DNA of 49,772 nt, from NCBI GenBank assembly GCA_014238205.1, contig JABABM010000017.1, forward strand, positions 1 to 49,772, read 5' to 3'. Positions within the stretch are counted from its first letter, which is position 1. The number at the start of each line of letters is the position of its first letter. Shown piece after piece: positions 1 to 8,730 of this stretch. The DNA is from Phycisphaerales bacterium (GTDB taxonomy: Bacteria; Planctomycetota; Phycisphaerae; Phycisphaerales; SM1A02). The translations under genes and the position numbers were made by a program. Below the pieces are notes generated by a model, which saw nothing but the letters and a program-made list of their open reading frames with translations, was not told where the DNA came from and made no database searches.

Positions 1-1
1 A

Positions 2-907
2 TCACCGGGTTTCGAAACCCGGTACAGGCGTTTCGTTCGACTGGTTTCGCCGGCCCTGAGTGAAAATGGGGGGCCGTGGGGAGGCCTCGGGTACGACATC
101 GGTGCGCATCCCGACCATTGCACATGGGCTTGTGATGAACTGGGTTCGACGACCTGCTTCACCGGCAAGCCGGTCGAGATGGGCGGTACGGACTATGACG
201 TTGAAGGCATTGCAGGTCTGGGTGTCGCCGTCGCCGCACGAACACTGCTTGAGGAAACGGGCCGGAGCCCCTCCTCGGCGACGATCGCCGTCCAGGGCAT
301 CGGCGCAATGGGGGCGGCGGTTTGCAGGTATGCCTCCGAGCAGGGCATGACGATTCGCTTCATCGCCGATCCTCGCATTGGTGGCTGCTGGCGGCTCGAG
401 ACCGAGTTCGAAGGAGAGCTTCGGGAGGCGATCATCGCGATGGACATGGAGCGGGCATGCACGATTCTCGAGGAGGGTCCGCACATCTGCATGGATCTCG
501 ATGATGTACTCGAGCAGGCGGTAGATGTGTTGTTCCCCTGTGCCGTGCATCACGTGATCACATCCGACAATGTCGACCTGGTCAGTGCTTCGGCAGTCGT
601 GGAAGGTGCCAACAACCCTTGCTCATCGGATGCACGTCATGAACTGCATGCTCGAGGCGTCACGGTCATCCCCGACATCATCGCCAATCCCGGTGGAGCG
701 ATCGCGGCCTATATCGAGTTGACGAGTGAAGTCTCCAATGATGAAAATGCGTCGACGCGTGCAAAGGTGGCGGAGGCGAAGCAATACACCGAGACGAAGG
801 TTGCGGACAATGTCCGTGCCATGCTCGATCTTGCAGACTCTGCAGGCATAGATCCAGCCCGGGCAGCATTGCTGCTTGCCTATCGTCGGGTCTTTGGTGA
901 AGAATGA
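2..907 (+). CDS. Glu/Leu/Phe/Val-type amino acid dehydrogenase, 5' truncated by the window
   Basis: The reading frame is open from the first bases, so the N-terminal catalytic part lies outside the window. What is visible is the end of the catalytic domain (FTGKPVEMGGT, matching the TGKPxExGGS segment of glutamate dehydrogenases) followed by the C-terminal Rossmann domain with VQGIGAMGAAV and the conserved stretches VVEGANNP and IPDIIANPGGAIAAY. Members oxidatively deaminate an amino acid with NAD(P)+, or run in reverse, in the cytoplasm. The family is clear; whether glutamate or leucine is the substrate cannot be decided without the N-terminus. The stop overlaps the start of the next gene (ATGA), so the two are probably translationally coupled in an amino-acid catabolic operon. 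Confidence 0.85.
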   Translation, partial: SPGFETRYRRFVRLVSPALSENGGPWGGLGYDIGAHPDHCTWACDELGSTTCFTGKPVEMGGTDYDVEGIAGLGVAVAARTLLEETGRSPSSATIAVQGIGAMGAAVCRYASEQGMTIRFIADPRIGGCWRLETEFEGELREAIIAMDMERACTILEEGPHICMDLDDVLEQAVDVLFPCAVHHVITSDNVDLVSASAVVEGANNPCSSDARHELHARGVTVIPDIIANPGGAIAAYIELTSEVSNDENASTRAKVAEAKQYTETKVADNVRAMLDLADSAGIDPARAALLLAYRRVFGEE

Positions 908-1860
908 GCAGCTACGCCGCATCCTTTGATGATGTTCTCATCGCTCATGAGCGGATTGCCGGACGTGTCCATCGGACACCTGTCCTGACCTGCGGCACGC
1001 TGAACGAGTTGAGCGGCCGCTCGCTCTTCTTCAAATGCGAGAACATGCAGCGGGTCGGGGCGTTCAAGTTTCGAGGCGCAACCAATGCTGTTCTCTCATT
1101 GGAGGATGCGATCGCATCCCGCGGCGTCTGCACTCATTCCAGCGGCAACCATGCGCAGGCATTGGCCCTCGCTGCACGGCAACGAGGCATACCGGCATGG
1201 ATTGTCATGCCTACGAGCGCACCAGAGGTGAAACGAAGGGCCGTGGAGGGCTACGGGGCGACCATTGTTCCATGCGAGCCGACATTGGAAGCTCGTGAGA
1301 CGACGTGCGATGGAGTCATCAACGATACCGGGGCAACCCTTGTCCACCCGTATGACGATCCACGCGTGATCGCAGGGCAGGGAACAGCGGCACGCGAGTT
1401 GATCGAGGAGGTCGGCGAACTGGATGTCATCATGGCACCCGTAGGCGGCGGTGGCTTGATGAGTGGATCATGCATTACGACGCGGGCCATGCTTCCTGAT
1501 GCGACCCTGGTCGGTGCTGAACCCACGGGAGCTGATGATGCTGCAAGGTCCCTGGCTGCTGGAGAGTTGGTTCCACAGACCGGGCCCGACACGATCTGTG
1601 ACGGCCTGCTGACCAGCCTGGGTGATCTCACGTGGCCGATTCTTCGTGATCATCTCCAGCAGATCATCACGGTTGACGATTCGGAAGTCATCGATGCCAT
1701 GCGGCTCGCCTGGGAACGCATGAAGATCATCATTGAACCGAGCAGTGCAACCGCACTGGCAGCAGTTCTCTCAGGCGGGTTCTCGAGCATCGTGGGAGAA
1801 CGGGTGGGCATCATCTTCACGGGCGGCAACGTCGACCTGGCTCATCTGCCCTTCAACTGA
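904..1860 (+). CDS. PLP-dependent threonine/serine dehydratase or serine racemase-like protein
   Basis: 318 residues, fold-type II PLP enzyme. The Schiff-base lysine lies in GAFKFRGA near residue 58, the phosphate loop is VGGGGL, the substrate loop is SSGNHAQA, and the end reads FTGGNVDL, typical of serine racemase and catabolic threonine dehydratases. It lacks the ACT-like regulatory domain of biosynthetic IlvA, so a catabolic dehydratase or racemase role is more likely. It starts inside the stop codon of the upstream amino acid dehydrogenase, which supports a joint role in amino acid breakdown. Racemase versus dehydratase activity is not resolved by sequence. Confidence 0.85.
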   Translation: MSSYAASFDDVLIAHERIAGRVHRTPVLTCGTLNELSGRSLFFKCENMQRVGAFKFRGATNAVLSLEDAIASRGVCTHSSGNHAQALALAARQRGIPAWIVMPTSAPEVKRRAVEGYGATIVPCEPTLEARETTCDGVINDTGATLVHPYDDPRVIAGQGTAARELIEEVGELDVIMAPVGGGGLMSGSCITTRAMLPDATLVGAEPTGADDAARSLAAGELVPQTGPDTICDGLLTSLGDLTWPILRDHLQQIITVDDSEVIDAMRLAWERMKIIIEPSSATALAAVLSGGFSSIVGERVGIIFTGGNVDLAHLPFN

Positions 1861-2968
1861 TCAGTCACGTTCTGTGCGTCGACGAACAAGTTCGGCATCG
1901 ATGAAGGCGTCCAGGTCGCCATCAAGAACAGTCTGTGGATTGCCGTTTTCATGCCCGGTCCTGTGATCCTTCACCCTGTTGTCATAGAAGACGTAGCTGC
2001 GGATCTGTGAACCCCACCCCCGATCAACCTTTCCGCCGGTGGCAGCATCAAGTTCAGCCTGGCGTTTCTCTTCTTCAAGTTGTTCCAGCTTTGCCTGAAG
2101 AACGGTCATGGCCTGTCGACGATTCTGGGGTTGTTCACGGTAGGTAGAGGAGACGACCATGATGCCGGTCGGCTTGTGGACGATGCGTATGGCGGAGGCG
2201 ACCTTGTTGACATTCTGCCCACCGGGTCCAGATGAACGAGCAAAGGAAGTGACCTCGAGATCGTTCTCATCGATTTCCAGATTCGTTTCATCGAATTCCG
2301 GAATGACATCGATCGTTGCGAAACTGGTCTGTCGCTTTCCCTGCGAGTTGAACGGGCTGACCCGGGCAAGTCTGTGGGTTCCACGTTCGCAGTTCATGTA
2401 GCCATAGGTCAGCGGACCCTTGAGGTGATAACTGACCTGGCTGATGCCTACTTCTGTTCCATGGACCTGTGACAACTGCTCATACTTCCATCCCCGATTT
2501 TCCCAGAACGCCCTGTACATGCGATCCAGCATTCCCGCCCAGTCATCAGCTTCCGTACCGCCGTCACCTGACTGGATCGACACGAAGCAATCCCGGTGAT
2601 CATGTGGTCCGTTCAGGAGCGACTGCAGTTCCACCTTGTCCATCCGGTTGACGAGATCGTGGAGTTGGCCATCAACTTCGCCGAGCAACTCCGAATCGTT
2701 TTCTTCCCGGGCAAGTTCATAGCCCACCTGGGCATCCTCGAATTCCACGATGACGGTTCCCAGGGCATCTGTCTGGGCCTTCAGGAGCTTGAAATGGGCG
2801 ATGGTCTTCTGTGCCGCGTCCTGGTCATTCCAGAAGTCGACCTCGTTCATCTGGTCCTGGAGGGCGTCTCGCTGCCTGATCTTCCCGTCGTAGTCAAAGA
2901 GAGTCGCGGATGGTCAAGATCCGCGCCTCGAGATCGTCTAGTACCGGTTGGTGGGTTTCGTAGTGCAT
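1861..2968 (-). CDS. prfB: Peptide chain release factor 2 with programmed +1 frameshift
   Basis: RF2 recognises UGA and UAA stop codons and triggers peptide release on the ribosome. The long frame (2850 down to 1861) carries the SPF anticodon-like motif (RVSPFNSQGK) and the catalytic GGQ loop (SSGPGGQNVNK). It lacks its N-terminus. The missing part is a 24-codon zero frame that starts at ATG 2968-2966 (MHYETHQPVLDDLEAR...) and ends in CTT TGA C at 2899-2893. A +1 slip on CTT rejoins the frames as ...DSL-DYDGKIRQRD, giving about 368 residues, the normal RF2 length. AAAGGG precedes the start codon. This is autoregulated expression, not a broken gene: low RF2 favours the slip. The AGGGGG stimulator normally found just before the slip codon is not present. 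Confidence 0.95.
2893..2899 (-). promoter_or_regulatory. prfB +1 programmed frameshift site CTTTGAC
   Basis: On the minus strand the sequence reads CTT TGA C TAC GAC, with the in-frame stop at codon 25, identical in layout to the classic RF2 recoding site. The codons just upstream are CGC GAC TCT, with no AGGGGG-type internal Shine-Dalgarno. Confidence 0.93.
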
Positions 2969-3076
2969 CGAGCCCTTTCGTGTCCGGGCAGTGTAGCGGT
3001 GCAGCCATCCACCGGCCATCCGCGATGGGCGAGGCTGCATGTGCCTTCGGCGTGGATGGGGGTACACTTGCTCGCC

Positions 3077-4330
3077 ATGGACATCTCCAGACGCGCAATG
3101 GATATACCTCCCTCGTCGACTCTCGCCATCACTGCGAAGGTCAGGGCGATGAAGGCCGAGGGCAAGGACGTGATCGGTTTCGGTGCCGGTGAACCCGATT
3201 TCACCACACCGGGATTCATCTGCGAGGCGGCCATGGATGCCTTGCATGATGGCATGACCCACTACGTGCCGACGCCGGGAACCCCGGAGGTCAGGGAAGC
3301 AATCGCGGCAAAGCTTCGTAATGAGAATGGAATCGATTGCGATTCGTCACATATCACCGTCAACAACGGGGCGAAGTTCACCGTCTTCCTCGCATTGCAG
3401 GCATTGCTTGATCCTGGTCAGGAGGTCATCCTGCCGACACCTGCATGGGTGTCATACAAACCGATGATCGATCTTGCCCAAGGCACGCTTGTTGAAATAC
3501 CTTGCGAAGGTGCGAACGATTTCAAGATGACTCCGGACCAGCTTGAAGCGGCCATCACTCCAGATACCCGCGTTCTTCTCATGAACAGTCCATCGAATCC
3601 TTGTGGAACGATGTACTCACCATCGGAAGTTCGAGCATTCGCAGCAGTCCTGGAAGGCCATGAACAGGTCGTGGTTGTAAGTGACGAGATCTACGAGCGG
3701 CTTGTCTATGGCGATGAGCCGAACCTGTCGATGGGTTCCCTCCCTTCCATGCGGGAGCGGGTCGTGACCATCAATGGGCTGAGCAAGGCCTATGCAATGA
3801 CGGGATGGAGAATCGGCTATGCCTGTGCGCCTGGTGGGGATGGAGTGGTGATCAAGGCGATGAACAAGCTCCAGAGCCAGATGACTTCGTCGATCACCTC
3901 GTTCACGATGCCTGCCGTCGTGGCTGCATTGACCGAGGGTGGCGAGGAAGTCGAACGCATGCGGCGTATCTTTGCAGGAAGGGCAAGCCTGATTCACGAA
4001 CTGGTCAAGCAGTGGAAGGGAGTTCCCTGCCCAAGGCCGACCGGCGCCTTCTACATATTCCCTGACATCAGCTCCACGTTCGGATCCATGAGTCCAGAAG
4101 GGCGGCGGATCGATTCGGCACTGGACTTTGCCGACGCCTTGCTGGATGAAACAGGCGTGGCAGTCGTCCCGGGTGAAGATTTCCTCGGCCCGGGCCCACG
4201 GCACATTCGCATGAGTTTCGCCACGGCGGAGGAACACATTGTCGAGGGCTGTGGTCGAATCCGGGAGTGGCTTGGCCAACTCGTTCCAGGCGAGGCCGTT
4301 GTGTCGAGCCCCTCCAACTCGGCCTCCTGA
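3077..4330 (+). CDS. Class I/II aminotransferase, aspartate aminotransferase family
   Basis: 417 residues from ATG 3077. This start was chosen because the protein then begins at the family's usual place ([20 protein letters not shown]), whereas the upstream open stretch from 2948 overlaps the prfB start region and looks non-coding. Fold-type I PLP signatures are visible: [10 protein letters not shown] near the N-terminus, the SPSNPCGT loop, SDEIYERL, and [13 protein letters not shown], which contains the PLP lysine. The sequence resembles subgroup I-gamma AspAT-like enzymes (AspC/PatA type), which transfer the amino group between aspartate or related donors and 2-oxoglutarate in the cytoplasm. 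It is transcribed divergently from prfB; the roughly 108-bp gap must hold both promoters. Exact substrate (aspartate or prephenate) is uncertain. Confidence 0.88.
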   Translation: MDISRRAMDIPPSSTLAITAKVRAMKAEGKDVIGFGAGEPDFTTPGFICEAAMDALHDGMTHYVPTPGTPEVREAIAAKLRNENGIDCDSSHITVNNGAKFTVFLALQALLDPGQEVILPTPAWVSYKPMIDLAQGTLVEIPCEGANDFKMTPDQLEAAITPDTRVLLMNSPSNPCGTMYSPSEVRAFAAVLEGHEQVVVVSDEIYERLVYGDEPNLSMGSLPSMRERVVTINGLSKAYAMTGWRIGYACAPGGDGVVIKAMNKLQSQMTSSITSFTMPAVVAALTEGGEEVERMRRIFAGRASLIHELVKQWKGVPCPRPTGAFYIFPDISSTFGSMSPEGRRIDSALDFADALLDETGVAVVPGEDFLGPGPRHIRMSFATAEEHIVEGCGRIREWLGQLVPGEAVVSSPSNSAS

Positions 4331-4394
4331 GGCTCAAAGCCCGTTTTTCGGGCATTCAAGGCTGCTTCAGGTGTGCCTCCCACCCGTTCATGCG

Positions 4395-4423
4395 TGGACA
4401 GGGTGCCTGCAGCGGGGTACAAT
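4395..4423 (+). promoter_or_regulatory. Sigma-70-type promoter for rpsO-pnp
   Basis: TGGACA (4395-4400) and TACAAT (4418-4423) are separated by exactly 17 bp, each one base from the TTGACA/TATAAT consensus. Transcription would start near 4430, giving a leader of about 46 nt before rpsO. Confidence 0.6.
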
Positions 4424-4460
4424 CCTCGCTTCCAAAAATGAAATACCAGAAACAACAAGT

Positions 4461-4475
4461 GAGGGGATGTACCCC
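4461..4475 (+). promoter_or_regulatory. rpsO ribosome binding site inside a small GGGG/CCCC hairpin
   Basis: GAGGGG is 9 nt before the rpsO ATG at 4476. Its GGGG (4463-4466) can pair with CCCC (4472-4475) across an ATGTA loop, ending directly at the start codon. This could sequester the ribosome binding site and may be part of S15 autoregulation. An in-frame ATG at 4467 lies in the loop. Confidence 0.45.
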
Positions 4476-4745
4476 ATGAGTATTACGGCCGAACGAAAGG
4501 GCCAGATTATCAGCGATTTCCGTCGGAGTGATTCCGACACCGGGTCTCCCGAGGTCCAGATTGCGATCCTGACGTCCAGGATCCAGGAACTCAATGAGCA
4601 TTTGAAGATCAGCAAGAAGGACCATGCTTCTCGGCGTGGTCTCTTGAAGATGGTGGGGCGGCGAAACAGCCTGCTTCGTTACTTGTCTCGTACAAGTCCA
4701 GATGCCTACCGGGAAACGATCAAGCGACTTGGTCTCAGGAAGTAA
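4476..4745 (+). CDS. rpsO: 30S ribosomal protein S15
   Basis: 89 residues, exactly the usual S15 length. It shows the family core [42 protein letters not shown] and the C-terminal IKRLGLRK. S15 is a primary binder of the 16S rRNA central domain and helps form the platform of the small subunit. The start at 4476 was chosen over the in-frame ATG at 4467 because of the spacing from GAGGGG and the S15 length. It is followed by pnp in the arrangement known from many bacteria. Confidence 0.97.
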   Translation: MSITAERKGQIISDFRRSDSDTGSPEVQIAILTSRIQELNEHLKISKKDHASRRGLLKMVGRRNSLLRYLSRTSPDAYRETIKRLGLRK

Positions 4746-4781
4746 TCGCACAGACATTACCCGGGCTCCGCACGATCGGGC

Positions 4782-4831
4782 GGCAGCAGACGAGAGACAG
4801 TACGGACCAGTACTGTGCCCCGTCTTCTGCC
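4782..4831 (+). other. Long stem-loop in the rpsO-pnp intergenic RNA, candidate RNase III processing site
   Basis: Three helices stack symmetrically: GGCAG/CTGCC (4782-4786 with 4827-4831), AGACG/CGTCT (4788-4792 with 4821-4825) and ACAGTAC/GTACTGT (4797-4803 with 4810-4816). A 1x1 and a 4x4 internal loop separate them, and the end loop is 6 nt (GGACCA). There is no following T-run, so it is unlikely to be a terminator. In E. coli the pnp leader hairpin between rpsO and pnp is cut by RNase III and controls PNPase autoregulation; this hairpin sits in the same place. Confidence 0.7.
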
Positions 4832-4833
4832 TC

Positions 4834-4857
4834 TGGATCCAGGAGATGCCGGATCCA
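4834..4857 (+). other. Second stem-loop in the pnp leader
   Basis: TGGATCC (4834-4840) pairs with GGATCCA (4851-4857) around a 10-nt loop (AGGAGATGCC). It lies 2 nt after the larger hairpin and about 65 nt upstream of the pnp start. Confidence 0.5.
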
Positions 4858-4922
4858 ACTACAGGACTGACCTGCACACCCGGAATGGGTGGGGCGTCCT
4901 CAACAGAATGAAGGCAGAAACA

Positions 4923-7103
4923 ATGAAAGACATATTTGTAGAACGTGAAATCGGTGGACGCATGCTTCGCTTCGAGACCGGAAAGGTCGCGAAACTGGCA
5001 AGTGGTGCAATCATTGCTCGCTACGCGGAATCCGCGGTGCTCTGCACCGCGATGCGTGCGGATCCCCGCCCTGGGCTGGATTTCTTCCCGCTTCAGTGTG
5101 ATTACCGCGAACGACTGACCGCATCAGGCAAGTTCCCAGGCGGTTTCAGAAAGCGTGAAGGCGCTCCGGGTGAGAAGGAAATTCTCACCATGCGGTTGAT
5201 CGATCGACCGATTCGCCCACTGTTTCCAGAGGGATTCATCGACGAAGTCCAGCTTCAATGCTGGGTCATGAGCCATGATGGGCAGAATGACACGGACGTA
5301 CTGGCCTGCACCGGCGCATCTGCAGCACTGTGCTGCACGGATGCACCCTTTGAGGGTCCGGTTGCAACAGTCCGTGTCGGCCGACTTGTCACCGACAGTG
5401 GTGAACAATTCGTACTGAACCCCACCCACGCCCAGATGGAGTATTCCGATCTGGACCTGGTGCTTTCAGGCCATGCGGATGGTGTGAACATGATCGAAGT
5501 GGGAGCTGCCGAGATCGATGAGGACTCGATGCTCAAAGCCATCGAGTTTGGTTACGAGGAAGGCATCAAGCCCATTCTTGAAATGCAGAATGAACTCATG
5601 GAGAAGGTTGGCGCTGGCGAGAAGCGTCCCGGTTCCAGTTCACTTCCTTCGGATGAGATCATGGAGAAGGTCATTGCATTCGCGAAGGACGAGATGAAGA
5701 CCGCCCGACAGATCAAGGGCAAGCACGACCGAGGCGACAAGGTTGGCGAACTGCGTCAACGCATGATGGATGAAGTCTTCCCCGTACCGGGTGATGACGC
5801 GTCCTACTCGGCTCACAAGCAGTCAGACGCGGATCGATCCGCTGCCAAAGAGGCCTTCCGAACGCTTGAGAAGAAGGTCACCCGCTCCCTGATCGTCGAT
5901 GACGGCATTCGAGCAGATGGCCGTGAGTACAAGGAAATCCGTTCGATCGACGCCGAGGTGAAGCTGTTCGCCCGGTCGCATGGTTCATGCCTCTTCCAGC
6001 GAGGCGAGACACAGAGCATCGTCTCCTGTGCACTGGGGACTGGTCGAGATGAGCAGATCGTCGATGGCCTGATGCCCGAGTATGCCAAGAAGTTCTATCT
6101 TCACTACAACTTCCCGCCATTCTGCGTAGGCGAAGCCGGTCGCATCATGGGACCGGGACGTCGTGAGATCGGGCATGGCGCTCTTGCGGAGCGTTCACTC
6201 ATGGGCATCCTCCCTGATATCGAGGACTTCCCCTACACCATCCGCCTCGTGAGCGACATCACCGAATCCAACGGGTCATCCTCGATGGCATCGGTATGCG
6301 GTGGCTGCCTGGCCTTGATGGATGCAGGTGTTCCGATCAAGGACACATGTGCAGGTATCTCGGTCGGTCGTTTCAGCAATGACTCGGGCAAGATCGTCCA
6401 TGTAACGGACATCATCGGAGAAGAGGATTTCTTCGGTGACATGGACTTCAAGGTTTCCGGAACACGTGATGGCATTACGGGCATCCAGCTCGACCTGAAG
6501 GCTCGCGGACTCTGGTTCGACGAGATCAAGACGATCTTCGCACAGGCTCTTGAAGGTCGCCTCCAGATCATCGAGACGATGGAGGGCGTCATTGCAAAGC
6601 CACGCGAAGAAACTTCCGAATATGCTCCGAAGCTCCTGCAGATCCAGATCGATCCAGACAAGATCGGCAAGCTCATCGGACCTGGTGGCAAGACGATTCG
6701 AAGCATCCAGGAACGAACTGGTGCAACGGTCGACGTCGACAACGACGGCACGGTCACCATCGCCGCCATCGGCGGCACGCCTGGTCGGGCCGCCTTGGCC
6801 GAGGTCGAAGCACTCTGTGCCGAGATCCGGGTCGGGACCATCTTCGATGGCAAGGTTGTTTCAACGAAGGACTTCGGCGCATTCGTCGAACTTGTTCCAG
6901 GTACGGATGGCATGTGTCACATTTCCGAACTGGATGATGGCTTCGTCAAGAATGTCGAAGACGTTGTCAAGGTCGGGGACACCATTCGTGTCAAGGTCAT
7001 CAATGTCGATGACAGCGGTCGGATCAAGCTTTCCCGGAAGGTACTCCTGAAGGAAGAAGCTGCCGACAGCGAGGAGAACGCTGAGGAAACCGTAGAGGCC
7101 TGA
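4923..7103 (+). CDS. pnp: Polyribonucleotide nucleotidyltransferase (PNPase)
   Basis: About 726 residues from ATG 4923 (MKDIFVEREIGGRMLRFETG), with AAGGCAG about 6 nt upstream; the in-frame ATG at 4908 is a less likely start. Domain order is as usual: a first RNase PH domain, an alpha-helical linker, a second RNase PH domain with the catalytic core (RREIGHGALAERSL, SDITESNGSSSMAS), a KH domain (KLIGPGGKTIRSIQERTGA) and an S1 domain (GKVVSTKDFGAFVELVPGTDG...HISEL). It degrades RNA 3' to 5' by phosphorolysis and can also add tails, usually in a degradosome. It lies 177 nt after rpsO; the gap forms two hairpins that probably govern mRNA stability and autoregulation. Confidence 0.96.
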   Translation: MKDIFVEREIGGRMLRFETGKVAKLASGAIIARYAESAVLCTAMRADPRPGLDFFPLQCDYRERLTASGKFPGGFRKREGAPGEKEILTMRLIDRPIRPLFPEGFIDEVQLQCWVMSHDGQNDTDVLACTGASAALCCTDAPFEGPVATVRVGRLVTDSGEQFVLNPTHAQMEYSDLDLVLSGHADGVNMIEVGAAEIDEDSMLKAIEFGYEEGIKPILEMQNELMEKVGAGEKRPGSSSLPSDEIMEKVIAFAKDEMKTARQIKGKHDRGDKVGELRQRMMDEVFPVPGDDASYSAHKQSDADRSAAKEAFRTLEKKVTRSLIVDDGIRADGREYKEIRSIDAEVKLFARSHGSCLFQRGETQSIVSCALGTGRDEQIVDGLMPEYAKKFYLHYNFPPFCVGEAGRIMGPGRREIGHGALAERSLMGILPDIEDFPYTIRLVSDITESNGSSSMASVCGGCLALMDAGVPIKDTCAGISVGRFSNDSGKIVHVTDIIGEEDFFGDMDFKVSGTRDGITGIQLDLKARGLWFDEIKTIFAQALEGRLQIIETMEGVIAKPREETSEYAPKLLQIQIDPDKIGKLIGPGGKTIRSIQERTGATVDVDNDGTVTIAAIGGTPGRAALAEVEALCAEIRVGTIFDGKVVSTKDFGAFVELVPGTDGMCHISELDDGFVKNVEDVVKVGDTIRVKVINVDDSGRIKLSRKVLLKEEAADSEENAEETVEA

Positions 7104-7146
7104 TTGGTCCTGGTTCGGTGACCCGAAGCGGAGATGGAGCAGACCA

Positions 7147-7980
7147 ATGATCCCGCTGTGGTTGGGCATTGGCGTCGTTCTCGGTATCGTCATCTCGATG
7201 CCAGGGCTTATCGTGCTGCTTCGCCGTGCGACTCACCGCGCACGCGAAGCAGAGCGTGAGGCCCGCCATGCCCAGCGGCTCGCTGAACTTGGATCTATGA
7301 CAAGCGGGCTTGCGCACGAGATCAAGAACCCGCTTTCCACGGTTGGTCTCAATGCACAACTGCTTCGAGAGGATCTCGTCGATCTCGAAGTATCCAGCAA
7401 CGATCGAAGTCGACTTACGAACCGGGTTGATGCATTGGCGAGGGAAGTGGATCGACTTGGCTCGATCCTCTCGGACTTTCTTGATTTCGCGGGTCGAATC
7501 AGGCTGGATCCCCAGGAGCACAATCTTTCCGCGATCGTCGAGGAACTCAGTGATTTTTACCATCCACAATGTGAGCAGGCGGGAGTCATCCTGCGAGTCC
7601 AGCTTCCTCCCGAACCAGTATCGGTGCGAGTTGATGAAAGTCTGCTGAAGCAGTCACTGCTCAACCTGATGATCAACGCCACCCAGATCCTGGAAGATCA
7701 GCGCGCCGGCACGACGTCCGAGCGGCTCGATGACGAGTTGATTCTGAAGGTCGAGCAGGATGAAACGACGGCCCGAATACATGTCATCGACACGGGGCCG
7801 GGCGTGCCGGAAGCAGATCGGGAATCCATCTTTCACCCATACGTTTCCGGCAGGAAGGGCGGTACCGGGCTGGGTCTTCCGACTGCACGTCGGATCATCG
7901 AGGAACATGGTGGCCGCCTCAAGGTGGACTCCATGGCTGGACGTGGAAGTGATTTTGTAATTTCCCTGCCGCGGGCCTGA
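7147..7980 (+). CDS. Membrane-anchored sensor histidine kinase, NtrB-like core
   Basis: 277 residues. One N-terminal membrane segment (residues 4-25, hydrophobic) is followed by a basic/acidic coiled stretch and a HisKA domain with the phospho-acceptor His57 in SGLAHEIKNPLST. The HATPase_c domain has N box NLMINATQ (Asn177), G1 DTGPGVP and G2 GTGLGLP. There is no periplasmic sensor or PAS domain, so its signal must come through the membrane segment, a partner or the coiled region. GGAG lies 7 nt before ATG 7147. It is 43 nt after pnp, and a separate promoter is not obvious. The gene converges with a response regulator 4 nt away, a plausible partner although not in the same operon. Confidence 0.9.
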   Translation: MIPLWLGIGVVLGIVISMPGLIVLLRRATHRAREAEREARHAQRLAELGSMTSGLAHEIKNPLSTVGLNAQLLREDLVDLEVSSNDRSRLTNRVDALAREVDRLGSILSDFLDFAGRIRLDPQEHNLSAIVEELSDFYHPQCEQAGVILRVQLPPEPVSVRVDESLLKQSLLNLMINATQILEDQRAGTTSERLDDELILKVEQDETTARIHVIDTGPGVPEADRESIFHPYVSGRKGGTGLGLPTARRIIEEHGGRLKVDSMAGRGSDFVISLPRA

Positions 7981-7984
7981 CAGG

Positions 7985-8617
7985 TCAATCGCCCAGGAGA
8001 TCGTCTGATTCGACGATTGCCGCTGCAACTTCAACAAGCGTCTTCCGGTTGTTTCGTGCCTGCTTCTGGAGAAGTTTCATGGCTTCCGGTTCCTCGATTT
8101 TCTTGCGTTTCACGAGAATCCACTTTGCCTGTTCAATGATCTTCCGCTGTTCCAGCCGCTCCTTGAGTTGCTGAATATGTTCACTCTGCCGGATCCAGTC
8201 CATGTACCTGCTCCAGGCGACATCGATTCCGACCCGAAGTTGATCCCGGCTCAGGGGCTTGAGTATGTAGCCGAAGACCCCGGCCTCGGTGCTGGATTCG
8301 ACGAAATCCTGGTCTGAATAGGCCGAGATGATGACAACGGGAATATTGATTTCATGGAAGATCGTATTGGCGGCTTCAATGCCATTCATCCCCGGCATCT
8401 GGATATCAAGGAGTGCAAGATCCGGCTGGATTTCCCTGCACAGTTCCATGGCTTCGGCCCCGTTGCTGGCTGGACCGATGACGGTATATCCGAGTTCTTC
8501 GAGGTTGTTCTTCATGCCCGTTGCAACCAGATGCTCGTCATCAGCTACGAGAATTGTCGTGGGGCGTTCGAACTGGGCGTCCGTGTTACCGGCTGCCGCA
8601 TCGTTTTGTGTCATCAT
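7985..8617 (-). CDS. Response regulator with C-terminal ANTAR RNA-binding domain
   Basis: About 210 residues from ATG 8617. That start is preferred because AGGAAG lies 7 nt upstream; other in-frame ATGs are at 8623 and 8704. The receiver domain has acidic pair DDE, phospho-acceptor Asp71 in LLDIQMPGMNG and the lysine of ILKPLS. The C-terminus (about residues 145-205) matches ANTAR: IEQAKWILVKRKKIEEPEAMKLLQKQARNNRKTLVEVA. ANTAR regulators of the AmiR/NasR/PdtaR type bind paired hairpins in nascent RNA and prevent termination, so output is probably antitermination, not DNA binding. It ends 4 nt from the sensor kinase stop, tail to tail. Confidence 0.92.
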   Translation of the reverse strand: MMTQNDAAAGNTDAQFERPTTILVADDEHLVATGMKNNLEELGYTVIGPASNGAEAMELCREIQPDLALLDIQMPGMNGIEAANTIFHEINIPVVIISAYSDQDFVESSTEAGVFGYILKPLSRDQLRVGIDVAWSRYMDWIRQSEHIQQLKERLEQRKIIEQAKWILVKRKKIEEPEAMKLLQKQARNNRKTLVEVAAAIVESDDLLGD

Positions 8618-8730
8618 GGACATGCTTCCTGCATCATTGCAACATTCCGCAAGGTCGAACCGTGGGCCTTGCCGGCACTGCATTGTATCAATGGCAGGAG
8701 TCATGCCGAGGCATCTTTGAGGAAGTTGTC

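Noticed and set aside
1861..2850. prfB as an N-terminally truncated pseudogene
   Set aside because: The missing N-terminus is present upstream in the zero frame, joined at an intact CTTTGAC programmed frameshift site.
4411..4430. Hairpin AGCGGGG-TACAAT-CCTCGCT with a G-U pair next to G-C, like the S15 recognition motif
   Set aside because: Its loop is the -10 hexamer of a well-spaced promoter, so most of it would not be in the rpsO transcript.
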